Shown here: positions 1 to 11,700 of the stretch, piece by piece
How positions within the stretch are numbered: position 1 is the stretch's first letter
Layout of the letters: every line of letters starts with the position of its first letter
DNA from: Cloeon dipterum
Taxonomy: Eukaryota > Arthropoda > Insecta > Ephemeroptera > Baetidae
Assembly: GCF_949628265.1 (NCBI RefSeq)
Contig: NC_088786.1
Location: 31,145,681 to 31,209,680, forward strand
Direction: 5' to 3'
DNA length: 64,000 nucleotides
Notes under the pieces: model-generated
The model's database searches: none
What the model was told of the DNA's origin: nothing
The model's input: only the letters and a program-made list of their open reading frames with translations
Position numbers and translations under genes: made by a program

Positions 1-2383
1 AAAATCCGGGAAAACCCCTTTCTGAAGTCTATATCATTTGGTCGGGCGTGAATATTTTCAATTGAACAAAAAGGTTTCGTGCAGCTGTTTGGGCATGTGT
101 GGATATCAATCAAAACGCAACGACTATAATAATCTCCTATAATAAATTCGAAATTACTATTATTGTTGACGTACAAATTTAATTATTGATAGCGTGTGGG
201 TGCTTGTAGCCACACATTTTGTGTACAATTCTTTATAGTTATTGATATACGGCTGAAAAATGTGGCCGTGAACATGTGATAAGGACGCGCATGTCAACTT
301 TAGAAAAGAGTTATTCGCGGTTTCCAACCTTGGCATTTTGCATAAAGTTCGTGATGCTCTTTCTTTTAGGCAGAAATAATTGACTCCTTGTCATAAACAT
401 ATACTCACTTCTGGCTTTCCCCTCGTTTTTAATGTTTTTGAAATGCACAGGAGCGCACCTTGACGCCTGCCTGTGTCCGCACGGTACCGGCATCACGCGA
501 CACATCTCACCGCTGAAAAATCCGAGTTTGCTGGCACGAAATGTGCCGGCAAAACAATAAAATTGCTTTTTGCGCTAACCGTCTGAATGCCAATTTGCCA
601 GACAGTTAAGCCGCGGCTGCGAGGAAAGCTGGCGATAAGTGTCAATTAAAGCGGCTCGTTTCAACAGAAAATCCACAGAGTTTATGTGTGAAGGCTCAAG
701 GAAAATTGTCCTTTTAAAGCTGCTCACGTATTTGATGCTAATTCACTATAAAGTGTGAGTTCAAGAGCACTCTCGGTTTTTCCTCCGAGTTTCTTCGAAG
801 GAGGAATGTCACTTTTATCTTAAGAATGTCAACTGTTTCTTGAAGAGAAGAGGAATTTCTCATTGAAAAAATGTTGGAACAGAAAATCTAATTAATTCTT
901 TTTGTATACATTTAATTTCTCCTTTCCAGTCGAGTGACAAAACGGAATCAAAGATGAAATCTCTTGTACGCAACGCACACACCGCTGGGTTTGCAAAGGC
1001 TAACCCAGAGCAATGGAACAAAAAAATGTTTATTTGTTGTTTTCTTTTCCTTTTTGAGGTCACCCGCTTCAATGTTAGAAGCACAAAGAGTTAATGAATA
1101 ATTTTGCGGTTAGTAGCCGGAAACGGAAATTGGTAAAAGTAGAAAGAGAATGCAGTGTGTGCGCGCGCGGAGGATAAAGCGAGTGAGACGGGAGATAGAT
1201 AAAAAAAGGTGACTTTGCAGTGCAGCTGATGGAAACATTTCCATGACCTTGTGTAAATGAGTTTAAAAGCTTCCCGAGCTCACAGACATCAAAACCAGCC
1301 AGCTCGACTTTCTTTCTACGCATCCATTCATTATGGAAATAAATATTTACATGCATCTCCGCTCATAAATATGTAAAATGTAGTGTTTGTCTGTGTGACT
1401 TGAAACTGCTTCCGCCGGAATTTGCATTTTTTTATCAGAAATCACGGAGGCTCATTGTCAGATGCACACACAATGAATTTCAAAGGCTATTAACCAGCTC
1501 TAGATTCAGTTCCAAATTTAATTTCTAACTTATAATGTCTGTCATGGCCAAATAATCTTTGGTGTTTTAAATATTGTTGATCAAGACCTTTATATTAATT
1601 AAAAAAATTCTTGAAATATTTTAATTTTTTGTAAATGAGGATTTTCGAGGTTAAATTTAAACGCTTTTTCGGTAAAAATGAATTAATTGCACACAATGAA
1701 AACTTACTTTGTCCTTATTTGATATCAATATGGTTATACGCATCAAATAAAATTTTAAAAAAATGAATCTCAACTCTTCAGTTATTCGAAACAACGATTT
1801 CAATTCGACCAAACTTTCGATTCTTCATCTTATAGCATTTAGGAAACAAGTTTATCCATAGATGAGAAAAAAACTCAATCAACCAAATACACGTTTCGCT
1901 CTTTTTTATAGAAAGACTTTTCACCGATTCCTTTTCATTCTAAAAATAGCGTTCGGGTGTCTCAGCTGTGAAAGGAGCCTAATCTCTCGGTGCAAGTGGG
2001 TGTTGCCGAGCGAAAGAACGGAGCTGGCCTAGGCAAACTAGATTTGCCGAGAGCCAGTTCTCAATCTCAAGCCAAAAAATCCGCGTCGAATTGCTAACGT
2101 CCTTGCAGACGCGAACGATCAACCTGCTCCGCGGCGCAGACATTCTCTCTCACTCTCATTGAAAACTCGCGTGCTCCGCTCTGCTGCTGGCCGGCTGCCG
2201 TTTCTAGGACAATTTCACTGCTACTGTCGCTGCGTTTTTCAATGCTGTGTGAAAAAAACACGGCTACTCGCTTCTGCCTCAAATCACGGACGGCGAGCGA
2301 GAGACGAGTATAATAATCACTCTCTTGCAGACACACAATTCACTTGCAAACCCGCATGCGTGGCTTTACTCTCGCGGTCGGCC

Positions 2384-2408
2384 CTAATTGCCGCACACGA
2401 TTAATTAG
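2384..2408. repeat. 25-bp near-palindromic element, copy 1
   Basis: The element begins CTAATTGCCGCAC and ends ATTAATTAG, so its two ends are inverted CTAATT/AATTAG motifs, a TAAT homeodomain-type core. A second copy at 6992-7016 matches at 24 of 25 positions while the surrounding DNA does not align. The function is unknown; a paired transcription-factor site is an inference. Confidence 0.6.
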
Positions 2409-4922
2409 CCAGGTGGAACGAGTCGCCTGAAATGCCTTAATTTCAAAGCTTGCTCTCTTCATGCGCGAGCGAGACTAGAATTCTTGATCAGACGTGTTAC
2501 ATAAGTTTGCTTTTATGCGGTTTCCCTTTTTGGAATAAAAATTTACATGAAAAACTGTTCAGTTTCATAATGCATTATGTTTGCTCCCTCATTTGAGAAA
2601 AATAATTGAATTTAAGGGCCAAAATATTGTTATTTCCCCGTTGGTGTTTTCAAATTTCCTATTTCAGGCAAAAATTGGGCATTTTGGGTAATTTTAGTAA
2701 ATCAAAACTCTTAATCAAACTTAAATTTATTTGTTACATAAAAACAAAATTAAAACCGACATTTCTAAACCATCAACTAAGTGCTGCACACATGTCAAAG
2801 CAATCATTAGCAATTCTAGTTTCTAAACAACTTCAAAATGTTTTAAAAAGTTTTTAAATGCCAAATCAAATTTTTACAATTTTGTTTCATTTTGTATGTT
2901 CACAATTTTTACTGCCTGGGTAAAATCAAATTAGATTCTAGCTATTTAATTGAGAATGCCAAATTACTTACTCTTTTTTAGACCCTTCATTTTCAAGTAA
3001 CTTCTTCACACTCTCGTTAAGCATGGTTGAGAATAAAAAAATTACTCTCTAAAGTACTCAGACAAAAGAAAAGGAAAGGAGAGCAAAAACGTCGAACTGC
3101 GTTATCACAATTCGCGTATCACCTTAGAAACAAATGAATAGATCGTGTCATTGCACACAAAGCAACACAATAGCCCGCGAGTGGAAAAGAAAGGTGCGCT
3201 AGACCGCAGGCCGGAATTAAACAACACCCGAGAATAAGAGAGCCGTTGCATCCCCCACCAGAGTACAACGCACAAGTACATTATTAACCATTTCATTTGT
3301 TGTTATCACACTGGGAGGAATTCGTCGAGCATATAAAAATGTTTTGCAACCGCGCGCGGCGTTGGCAGAGGAAAGTGCTGCGCGCTGGGATAAAAGTACG
3401 CGTGTAGCCCGACACGCCGCTGGGCAAAGGGTTGGGCCAAACTCACTCACTTAGCGCCGCGTGCACTTCCTATACGAGTGGGAATTGCTTTCCCTTTCAC
3501 CCGCTGCTTCTATCGACCATGTGTCAAACGGCGTTTTTCCCCTTTCGTTGTGTCTTGACGCAGGAGCAGAGAGATAACTAATTTTTGTGGTCCATCGCCA
3601 CAGGTGGTCCTTCGCTCGCAGACGCATTTCTGCCGTTTTTCTTATCTGTTGCGCAACGTCCTTCTGGCTTCGAGTATGTCTTAAGTGGGCTCTCATGACC
3701 TGCCACTCCGATCTGGCACACGTAGACCTAGTTTCATGCAAATTGGGCCTCGCGTCTTGCAACAACTCCTGATTGATCCAATTTCCATTGTTTGCAGTAG
3801 GAAAGAGCCTAAGAAATTTTAATTGAAGGCGTGTTGCACTGAATATTATTGTTGCATCCAGCCAAAGAAATTCCTGGTTCCCATCCAAATGCTTGCTGTA
3901 AAAGAGCGTTTTGGAGATTAATCTTCTCATTTAATCAAATGTAAAAGTCGTTGAGTGTCGAAATATTTTATAGAAAGTCTTTATGATAAATTTTAACGCC
4001 GCACAAAAATTTTAAGGTTTTGCAATAAGTTAAAAATTAATTTACGCAGGATAAAGTGAAAAGATTGCAGGTGCTTTCCATGCCTCGGAACCAAAATTGC
4101 AAATCGAGAGTGAAATGAACAACGAAAAGGGAAATGCTCTGCTTGAAACCGGATCTACACGGCGCCTGTCTCTCGCCTGATCCCTGCAGACGTGAATAAT
4201 AAAAATTCCATCGGCTGCCTATAAGCACAATAAAAACAAGCCACTAACTTCAACATTGGAATTTGGAAAGAGCTGTGTGTAATTCCTATAAATTCCGGCT
4301 GATTTATTTCCACCGCGTTTCAAAACGTCTCGAAAGCAATATTTACCTTGATAAGAAGTAATTCCTTACATAATGGCTCCTTTGATCCGCTGGCTTAGTA
4401 TTGTTTATGGCTGAATCACTCTCACTTTTCGTCATAGCTAGCTTGAATACGCGTCGAGTGTGCGAGTTTATCCTATGTGTGTGCTAATAACTGTGTGGGA
4501 AGTAGCTGAAAATGTCATTACTTTAATTGCATTACGCTGCAAATTGACTCTATGAAGGTAATGATGCAATTGTGGACACAGAAGAGAGTTCCAGGAAAGG
4601 TATAACCCGAGTCATTAAAAAGGTGTTTTAATATGCAAAACATGCTCATCGTTACTCGACGGAAAGCCCCTTGGTGTTAACCTAAATCATGAATTTAGCA
4701 GAGAGGAAAAATGACAAATCGGTACAATATTGTGATGCAAATGTCTGGCGCCTCGGTTAATTATGAAAGCTAATGCGGCTGACTTTTGCATAACGAATGC
4801 GATCTTTTTCATCAGTTTTCACCGCGAGGTTGCGCGAAGAAAAGTAACAGATGATCGCAGTCGTCAAACTTGTTGCCGCAACGGCATTAAAGGCGACGCG
4901 CTTGGAGACTCGTCTAGGTGAC

Positions 4923-4942
4923 GTGACCTCAGGGGAGGTCAC
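4923..4942. promoter_or_regulatory. Perfect everted repeat of an AGGTCA half-site
   Basis: GTGACCTC and GAGGTCAC form perfect 8-bp arms around the spacer AGGG, giving TGACCT-n6-AGGTCA (everted, spacing 6). The AGGTCA core is the classical nuclear-receptor half-site, and everted pairs are bound by some receptors. The sequence shows the palindrome only; binding is inferred. Confidence 0.4.
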
Positions 4943-6373
4943 CGCGCCTGAGTACACCATGCAGAGAAAGTGAACCGGCAAGCAGCCGGCCGGCCACCTT
5001 CGGCGCAAACGTGTAACCGCATACTGCTCAAACTCATCGTCTCGTAATCGTTAAATTGCGTCTTTAAAAAATTCCTTACCATATTGTTGAGCTCCTAAAA
5101 ACGCCAAACATTTGAAGCCCATTATGCGGACTTGATTTTTAAATTTCAGGAGAAGCAGGGAAAGAAACTAAGAGAGCTCTACTGGATGCAATTAATTTAT
5201 TGTGATAAATTTTGTTGCTCATTGGCTTTTCTTAAAAAATTCTGAAGATTTATCACCCAACTTGTTTCATATACTTTGAACAAATATTAAAAGGCATCTT
5301 CAATCTGGCACGAAAATAGCGTCATTTGGTGAAAGTTGATTGTTGTGACTTCATCATGTGAGCATTTTTTTGAAACAGCATTACCTCTATAGATTTGCCA
5401 CTACTTGATTTTTTTTTCAAAGAGGTCAATCTTCTCATTTCGAGCATACAATGCATTATGTACTATCTGTGTCATCACTCTACATTTCGCCAATCATTTT
5501 AAAGACAAATCTTTTTGCCACAAGAGCTGGTTTTTATCTAGAAACGAAAGAGATTTGCGCGGCTGCTCCCCGCTGACAGACAAATGACGGTCATGGTCGC
5601 ATCTGCCTATATTTAACGAGCCAGCAGCTTTCTTTGATTCTGTCCTCGCGGAGGAGAAAAAGAAGACGCACAATCATCGCCGAATGCTCTGCTGGTGTAT
5701 TAGCATCCGTGTGCCTAATGGAATTAGAATATGATGTAGAAAAAAATCGAGGCAAATGGAACACACTCTTGAGATCATCATCATAGTTGAAAGAAAACAG
5801 CCGGATTAGTTAAATATACACGAGCACATTTTGCGGTTACTTTTATTCTGAATTGAAATGCTTACTCTTGGCGTCTATTGCACTTGACACACTTCTATGA
5901 TATAGAATCCACTATTAATTTGTGGTTTCTGTTGTGATAGACTTTCATTATCGAATTTCCTCTGCTGGAACGTAAACTTGCTTGGAATGGAGACAAACAC
6001 TGTAAAAACGGAATCTCATATATATTATTTACTAAAAAGGAGCAGATCAGTAATTTCTTTGAACACTTAAATCGGGTAAATTGACTTGGATAGAAAATTT
6101 AAGATGCTATAGTGCTACAAACTTATTTGCGGAAGCGGATTAAAAAGGAATCACAATAAGTCCCAAAAGGAGAGTAAAAATTCAAACTAATAAACCATTA
6201 CTCGTACAAGATTTGACATGCATTTTTCTTGCGCTCTCGTGAAATGCTTCTCTTTCAGTGTTTACTCTAAAATTCGCCAAACACGGTTGACAACGGATCG
6301 TCTTTTTGTCACCGAGTGGTATTTTCAAAGAATAAAAAAAGGCTAAAGTAGCCGATCCAGCAGAGAGAATAAG

Positions 6374-6408
6374 TATATCACGCGCGGCGCGCGCGCGAGC
6401 ATTCAGTC
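6374..6408 (+). promoter_or_regulatory. TATA plus Inr core promoter, probably of the CPAP1-like gene
   Basis: TATATC begins at 6374, and the arthropod initiator TCAGTC lies at 6403-6408 with its A (+1) at 6405, so the TATA element starts at -31, the expected spacing. A GGTCA that fits the loose DPE consensus begins at about +26, slightly early. The DNA around the start is very GC-rich (runs of CG/GC). The next coding gene downstream on this strand is the CPAP1-like gene, whose ATG exon starts right after a splice acceptor at 8747, so an upstream 5'UTR exon is required. That link is inferred. Confidence 0.55.
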
Positions 6409-8747
6409 GACGCTAAACTCACTCTCACTGGTCACGCGTGCCCGCGCGCCGCTTGCTCTCAGTGCGCACAACAGACGCCGGGGAAAGTGACACTCGCTCA
6501 CACACACCAGCAATATGTAGCAGTATAATTTATATTTCTTTCTGCACGCCGCCGAGCGAAAATCAAAATGCCAATCGCGCCAGCGCTCTCGTAATTATCA
6601 ATCGGCAAGTTTGTCCACCATCGGCTCGAATAACAAATGCAGTCGGCGTGCGCGCGCCGTGGTTTTGCGATTACGCCACCGACGAAAGTGGAAACAGTAC
6701 TGTTGTTCACCTTTTCGAGTCCGGGTGTGATATCATCACCGCGGGGAGAAATTCGATCCATGCGGCCAGGGTTGCCGTTCTTTTCAAACAAGATTTAACA
6801 TTAATATTTTATCGCATATTTCATTTTTAGTAAAACGATAATACCTTAATAATTGTTTTCAAATCAAATACTCGACATAGGGACAAGTATTTTTAGTATT
6901 TGAACAAGGAGAAAATATAAAATTCAGGTTTGGATAATCCACTTGAAAATAAATTTAGCAGGACCATATTTTTAGGCTTTTTTCGATTCTCCTAATTGCC
7001 GCACGCGATTAATTAGTTGCGTGCTCCTTAAGAAGTAAGCAAGTTGTTGGTGCCTATTAATTCATTACAAAATAAATCATAAAAAATATGGCTTTTCACC
7101 AAACTTTCAAGAGATTTTGATTTTTAAGAAATTAAATCCTGAAATTTTTAACCCCTCGTTTAAAAACATTTTTTCAACAACGCATGCGAGAGAAAAGTTT
7201 ATCTATGCAAATGTTGCACTTGAAGAAAGCACACTACAGGCTCTATGCAAATTTATTCTGGTGGCAAATTCGCGCCACACTTTCTTAGTTGTTGTGCGAC
7301 ACTTTAGCATGCCTAAGTAATTTTCTTTTGTTATGGCTGAATAGAGAGTGAAATCTTGACAAGTTTTCTTTTCCCTGGCACCGACGAATTAAATGAAGCG
7401 TTTATTATTATTATTTTTTCCTTCTTATTGATCGCAATCAGTGGAATGAAAAGTCGTTGCCGGTTCAATGGTTTCGCTTATTTACAATTTTTTCGATCCA
7501 ACAAAGAATTGTTTTGTGTTACCTGTCAGTTAAATAAATTTAAAAAGAAAAGGTGTGAAGACCCAAAATTATATATGAGAATCAGGTCTTTTGCGGAATG
7601 ACATGTGCTTGAAATTTCAGTTTCTCATCGCACATTATGAGTGGCCTTGATTTTAACTTGAAAGTAGAAAATGAGCTCGTGGAATATTTTCACAGGCAAA
7701 TTTAATGCGCGAGTGATGCACGCCATTAAAAGTCCCGCAGACAAATTGCTTAATTTCCATATACATCCAATTTGATTTCTGGGTGGAATCAGCACGCTAA
7801 AGTATTACTTTGTTTTCATTTTAATAATAAATCAATTCACATTTGGTTGCAAAAAGAATGTTTAGTTTGACATCTTGTTAACCTTTTAGCATAACCCGAG
7901 TTTCCAACGCATCTTTCTTTGTTAAAACGTCTGCATGAGAAATTTTTAAGTAAACATGAATGCAGCACTTTTCATATCATGAGCTCATCTCGTGTCTGCT
8001 TAACAAGCTTAAAGGTATTTTTTGCATTATAACAAACTCCCAGACAGTGGCTTTTACTTTTTTTCACGGCATCATAACTGGAAAATGTGTAAAATATTCA
8101 AATGAGCTCGGCTGTCGTGCGCGCTTTAGCTACTTATTCAGGGTGCACTTGAAATTCGCAGCATTCCTGATTCTAGAAAGTTTAATTGGGTAATTGCACT
8201 CATGTCTCTGCGGACAGGCGAGCTCGCACGTTGAAGTCGTAAAGAGCACCACGCCCGACTTCTCTGCTACTGCTGGAAAAATAAAATGAAATTTATATGC
8301 CAAACACGCTGACCATGACCAGTATCAAAGGCGCAAATGTATGCCTGACGTGTTTATTATAAACAACTCTTTATTTCCAGAGGAAAAACTATAAGCGACA
8401 TATAAAATTAATTGATGCAAAGTCGTTCTGATTGAGAAATCCCTTGAGTTGCACAAGACTCGATAAAAACCAATTTCTAATGGGGAAGGCGCTGAAATTA
8501 CAATGGGTGCGTTGCATCCTCACACGGCACTGCAGTCTCCCAGCAGATTCCCATGCAGGCTTCCCAAAGGGTCACACGCAAGAATAGCCCTGAAACCACA
8601 TAACAATTAGTCCTCTCGCCGTCGCAGACAGATATTTGAGTCGTAATTTTCTGTATAATTGAGCTCATTTGCATCCATCCTGGGAAGCGACCAAGCCTGT
8701 CCTCGTATTTAATAGTGAGATGTTCTAAATTGGATCTTGTTTTTCAG
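6409..8747 (+). other. 5'UTR exon plus intron region of the CPAP1-like gene
   Basis: This is the DNA between the core promoter and the acceptor before the start codon. A 130-codon open frame at 6438-6830 lies just downstream of the predicted start site, but it has no recognisable domain and looks like chance. The second copy of the 25-bp element lies at 6992-7016. Nothing else is recognised. Confidence 0.4.
6992..7016. repeat. 25-bp near-palindromic element, copy 2
   Basis: Second copy of the element at 2384-2408, in the same orientation and differing at one base (A to G after GCCGCAC). It lies about 0.6 kb downstream of the predicted core promoter, so the two copies bracket it. Confidence 0.6.
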
Positions 8748-8755
8748 GTAGCGGC

Positions 8756-11700
8756 ATGAGAGGCCGCACAGGCATCCCGAAGCGGCACCATGAACCTGCG
8801 CCCTCGACTCTCATCCTCTTCGCAATCCTATTTGCAGGCAAGTTGGCTTTCTTTTATTATATTTCTCAAATTGCTATTGATAAAAATCTTCTCCCAAAGT
8901 TAGAAAACTCTTCATGCAACAAGATGCACTTGAAAAATTTCTTGTCACATACACGGCATTTTATATTAATATGCAGTTTAATGTATTCATTATTCAGTAT
9001 CCATGAAATATCAAGCCATTATTTAACTTCTAAATCACGTTTATTATCCCTGGCATGAAACAAAAGCCAAATATGTTTCTAAAACATCATGATCTAGAAA
9101 GCAAGTCACGTAATAAACACAAAGAATGTGCAACATTTTTTCGAAAAACAAGCGCTAGACACCTGACAATCAACTAATTAAGTCAGGAAATTACGAGTGA
9201 GAATTTTAGTATCTGAATGATGCGACTGTTTTTTGTCGACATTGTTCCCCAAAACAAACATTGCAGCGAAAAATGCAGATTGCATAGCTTTTACTCTTAC
9301 GCAAGCAGTAGAAAAGTCTTTTCTTCGCGCAAATTTAATTTTCCCACAGTACGCGCGAAGAATATTCGATGGTAACAAGCGTTCTTGTAATGTTATTCAA
9401 ACTTCACAGAGGGAAATTACACGATCTCTATCTAACGAGTGTACAGCGTCTTTTATTAAAATGAGAAACTGACGACGGTGAGTTTGTGTTTGTAGCTTGC
9501 TCCGATGCGCTGAACGAGATTCTAATCACGATTCTTGGAAGCTAAACAGGAGTGTAATTCGTTCTTGCATAAAAGCTTTGAAGAGAGCAATAGCCCCTGA
9601 AGACCACTGACCTTCCCGTGCATTGTGCACAAGCTTGGATTCAATAACAAGTTCAACGCCTTTGTATAAACGGACGCGCAAACACAAAATCGCAATACAA
9701 ACCCAAGCTTTATTTTTTTTGCGAAAACGTTTGGTATTATTTGTTGCCCTGTGTGTTTGGCGGCATCAAAGCGTAATGATTTTATGCTTTTTTACTCTTT
9801 TTCATTCAAGCTGATCATGGCTGAGTTTTCGGGGAATTATCTGTAGAAAGCAGAGCAGTTTCATTTCCGTGCGCTTTGAGTTGCGTAACACGCAAATGAA
9901 ACTCTAGGACGGTTTCATTAATACATATTTTCGGACAAGTCGTGCGATTCGCTGATTTGTAAACAATGGCAAATAATGTTTGTTGTGTTTGCTTCACTAG
10001 TCACGACTTTATTTGGAAATGGAGTGAAAAAAGCACAGAGAAAGGACCGACAAAAAAAGAACTTTCGCCGCTATCGTGATAGAAAAAAGCTAATAACTAA
10101 AAAATGAGCACTCGCCCAAGGTCTTGTCGCACGACACCTTTTTGACTTTAGTCAGTTCATCAACCACACCACTTTCGTCAGTCAACCTTGGAAGACAGAA
10201 CGGACGTTATGAAATATTATTCACTTATTCTAGATTCAACCCAAACAAATGGTTTTTTGCTGAAAAGCACGCCCATGAATTGTAAAATCTGAATTTGAAA
10301 TTTATCATTGTGCAACATGAATGTTCGTTTGGAATGAACCGCGCCTTTCACGGTGCATAATTTGTATTGTTCTCCCAGAGCAAATTCAACTTGCAAACGG
10401 TGTGTGTGGGACGCGAGCTTTACTTCCAAATGCATTTGAACTCTAAATGGTTTGAATATAATGGTTGCTTCAGAGAGAACAAACTGTTGTCTCTCCATTC
10501 TATTCAATTTAATTCTCCTAACATGTAAAAATTAAAATATCTGTTAAGAGATATCTCGTTGAAACGGATATTAATAGTTAAAATTAAATTGCGGCGGGAG
10601 GGAATTCCATTGTTGCGGAATGAAAAAGAATGCAAACCGAGGTCTGTGCGCGTGCGAGAAGGACACATAATGTGTGCTCGCCGGCCGCATTTCTCGTTAC
10701 TTTGTGAATTATTATCCTTTACGTTGCATTTATGCCCGTTTCTCCATCGAGACATTTCCTGACGAAAGTCAATGTCTTAAAATTTGGAACTCCAGCACAG
10801 AGTAGGTCAGTGATACCATATATATACTAAGGTAGTAATCAGTTATGATCTTGACTGGCTTGCGGCTGTAAATTCTGCTCTAGTTCATGGAAACAACTAT
10901 AAAGCAGCTAGGCCTGTGATATGTAAAAGAAGGCGTTTCATGCGAATGATTATATAGTGGTCAGCTTCAAGATATATCGTACTTTTACTTAACACGCGTA
11001 AAATTAGCAGCCACCAGAGAAAGGGAAAGGTGAATCAAGCGTTAGATATAAAAATGCCTCTGCGAGCGTGTTGATTAGAGAGTTAAAAATGAAGGTGTAA
11101 AATTAAATTCAGTGTAAACTAGAAGCGCTGTTACGCCGCTGCATCGCAAATTAGTTAATTAGAAATATTGCACGGACACTTGACTAAAAGAAAGTAACTC
11201 ATTTAAGTGAAAGAAACAAGAATGAATGAGCCATGAAGATGCGTTTTTTTTGCCGGTTGAAGACACCGAAAAAACGGCTGTAGTGTTCACCAGGAGGTTC
11301 TGCGGGTTGAGCCAGTGGCTGTTGCGAGGCGGGTCGCGGCGCGCGGGGGCTGTGCATTGGGTTGCTGTGCGGCGGGTTGCAGCACAACATGTTCTGCAGG
11401 CGTCAGTGTTATCCACGGTGCTTTTCTGTATTTTTGGAAGCGCTGATACACCGCGATGAGATTTGTTACGAGGCGCAAACCACGTAGTTGTTATGCTCGC
11501 TGAACTGAATAATTTTTGCGGCGCGTTTTCACTCTTTATCGCTGTGATAGAGACAGGAAGAGTTTCGCAGGAATTTTTAATTATTTCATTTTTCGCTAGG
11601 TCAGCTGCAAGAAAGTTTTGAAACTCACAATCGCAGAGTGATAAAAAAATTAAAAATTAAAGAGCATGTATATGTTATAGTTAATTATATGGTATATTAA

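Larger units (their letters stand above)
1..6373. other. Non-coding 5' flank of the CPAP1-like gene
   Basis: No open frame here looks like a protein and none carries a recognisable domain. The stretch is AT-rich with GC-rich islands near 2.1-2.4 kb and 3.3-3.5 kb. It holds one copy of a 25-bp AT-homeobox-like element (2384-2408), a perfect everted nuclear-receptor-like repeat (4923-4942) and a lone TATAAAA (3332-3338) with no clear initiator. Because the CPAP1 gene lies downstream on the + strand, this is most simply its upstream regulatory region, or introns of an upstream non-coding exon. Confidence 0.5.

Noticed and set aside
1-30. Possible end of a second copy of the MITE (aaaatccgggaaaacccc)
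   Set aside because: Only a short, low-complexity resemblance to the internal GGAAAAACC blocks, and it is cut by the window edge.
3451-3930. 159-codon minus-strand open frame
   Set aside because: No signal peptide, domain or family resemblance; composition looks random and there are no flanking splice or poly(A) signals that make sense.
6438-6830. 130-codon plus-strand open frame just after the predicted promoter
   Set aside because: It would be an upstream frame in the 5'UTR. No recognisable domain, and an overlapping antisense frame of similar length suggests chance.
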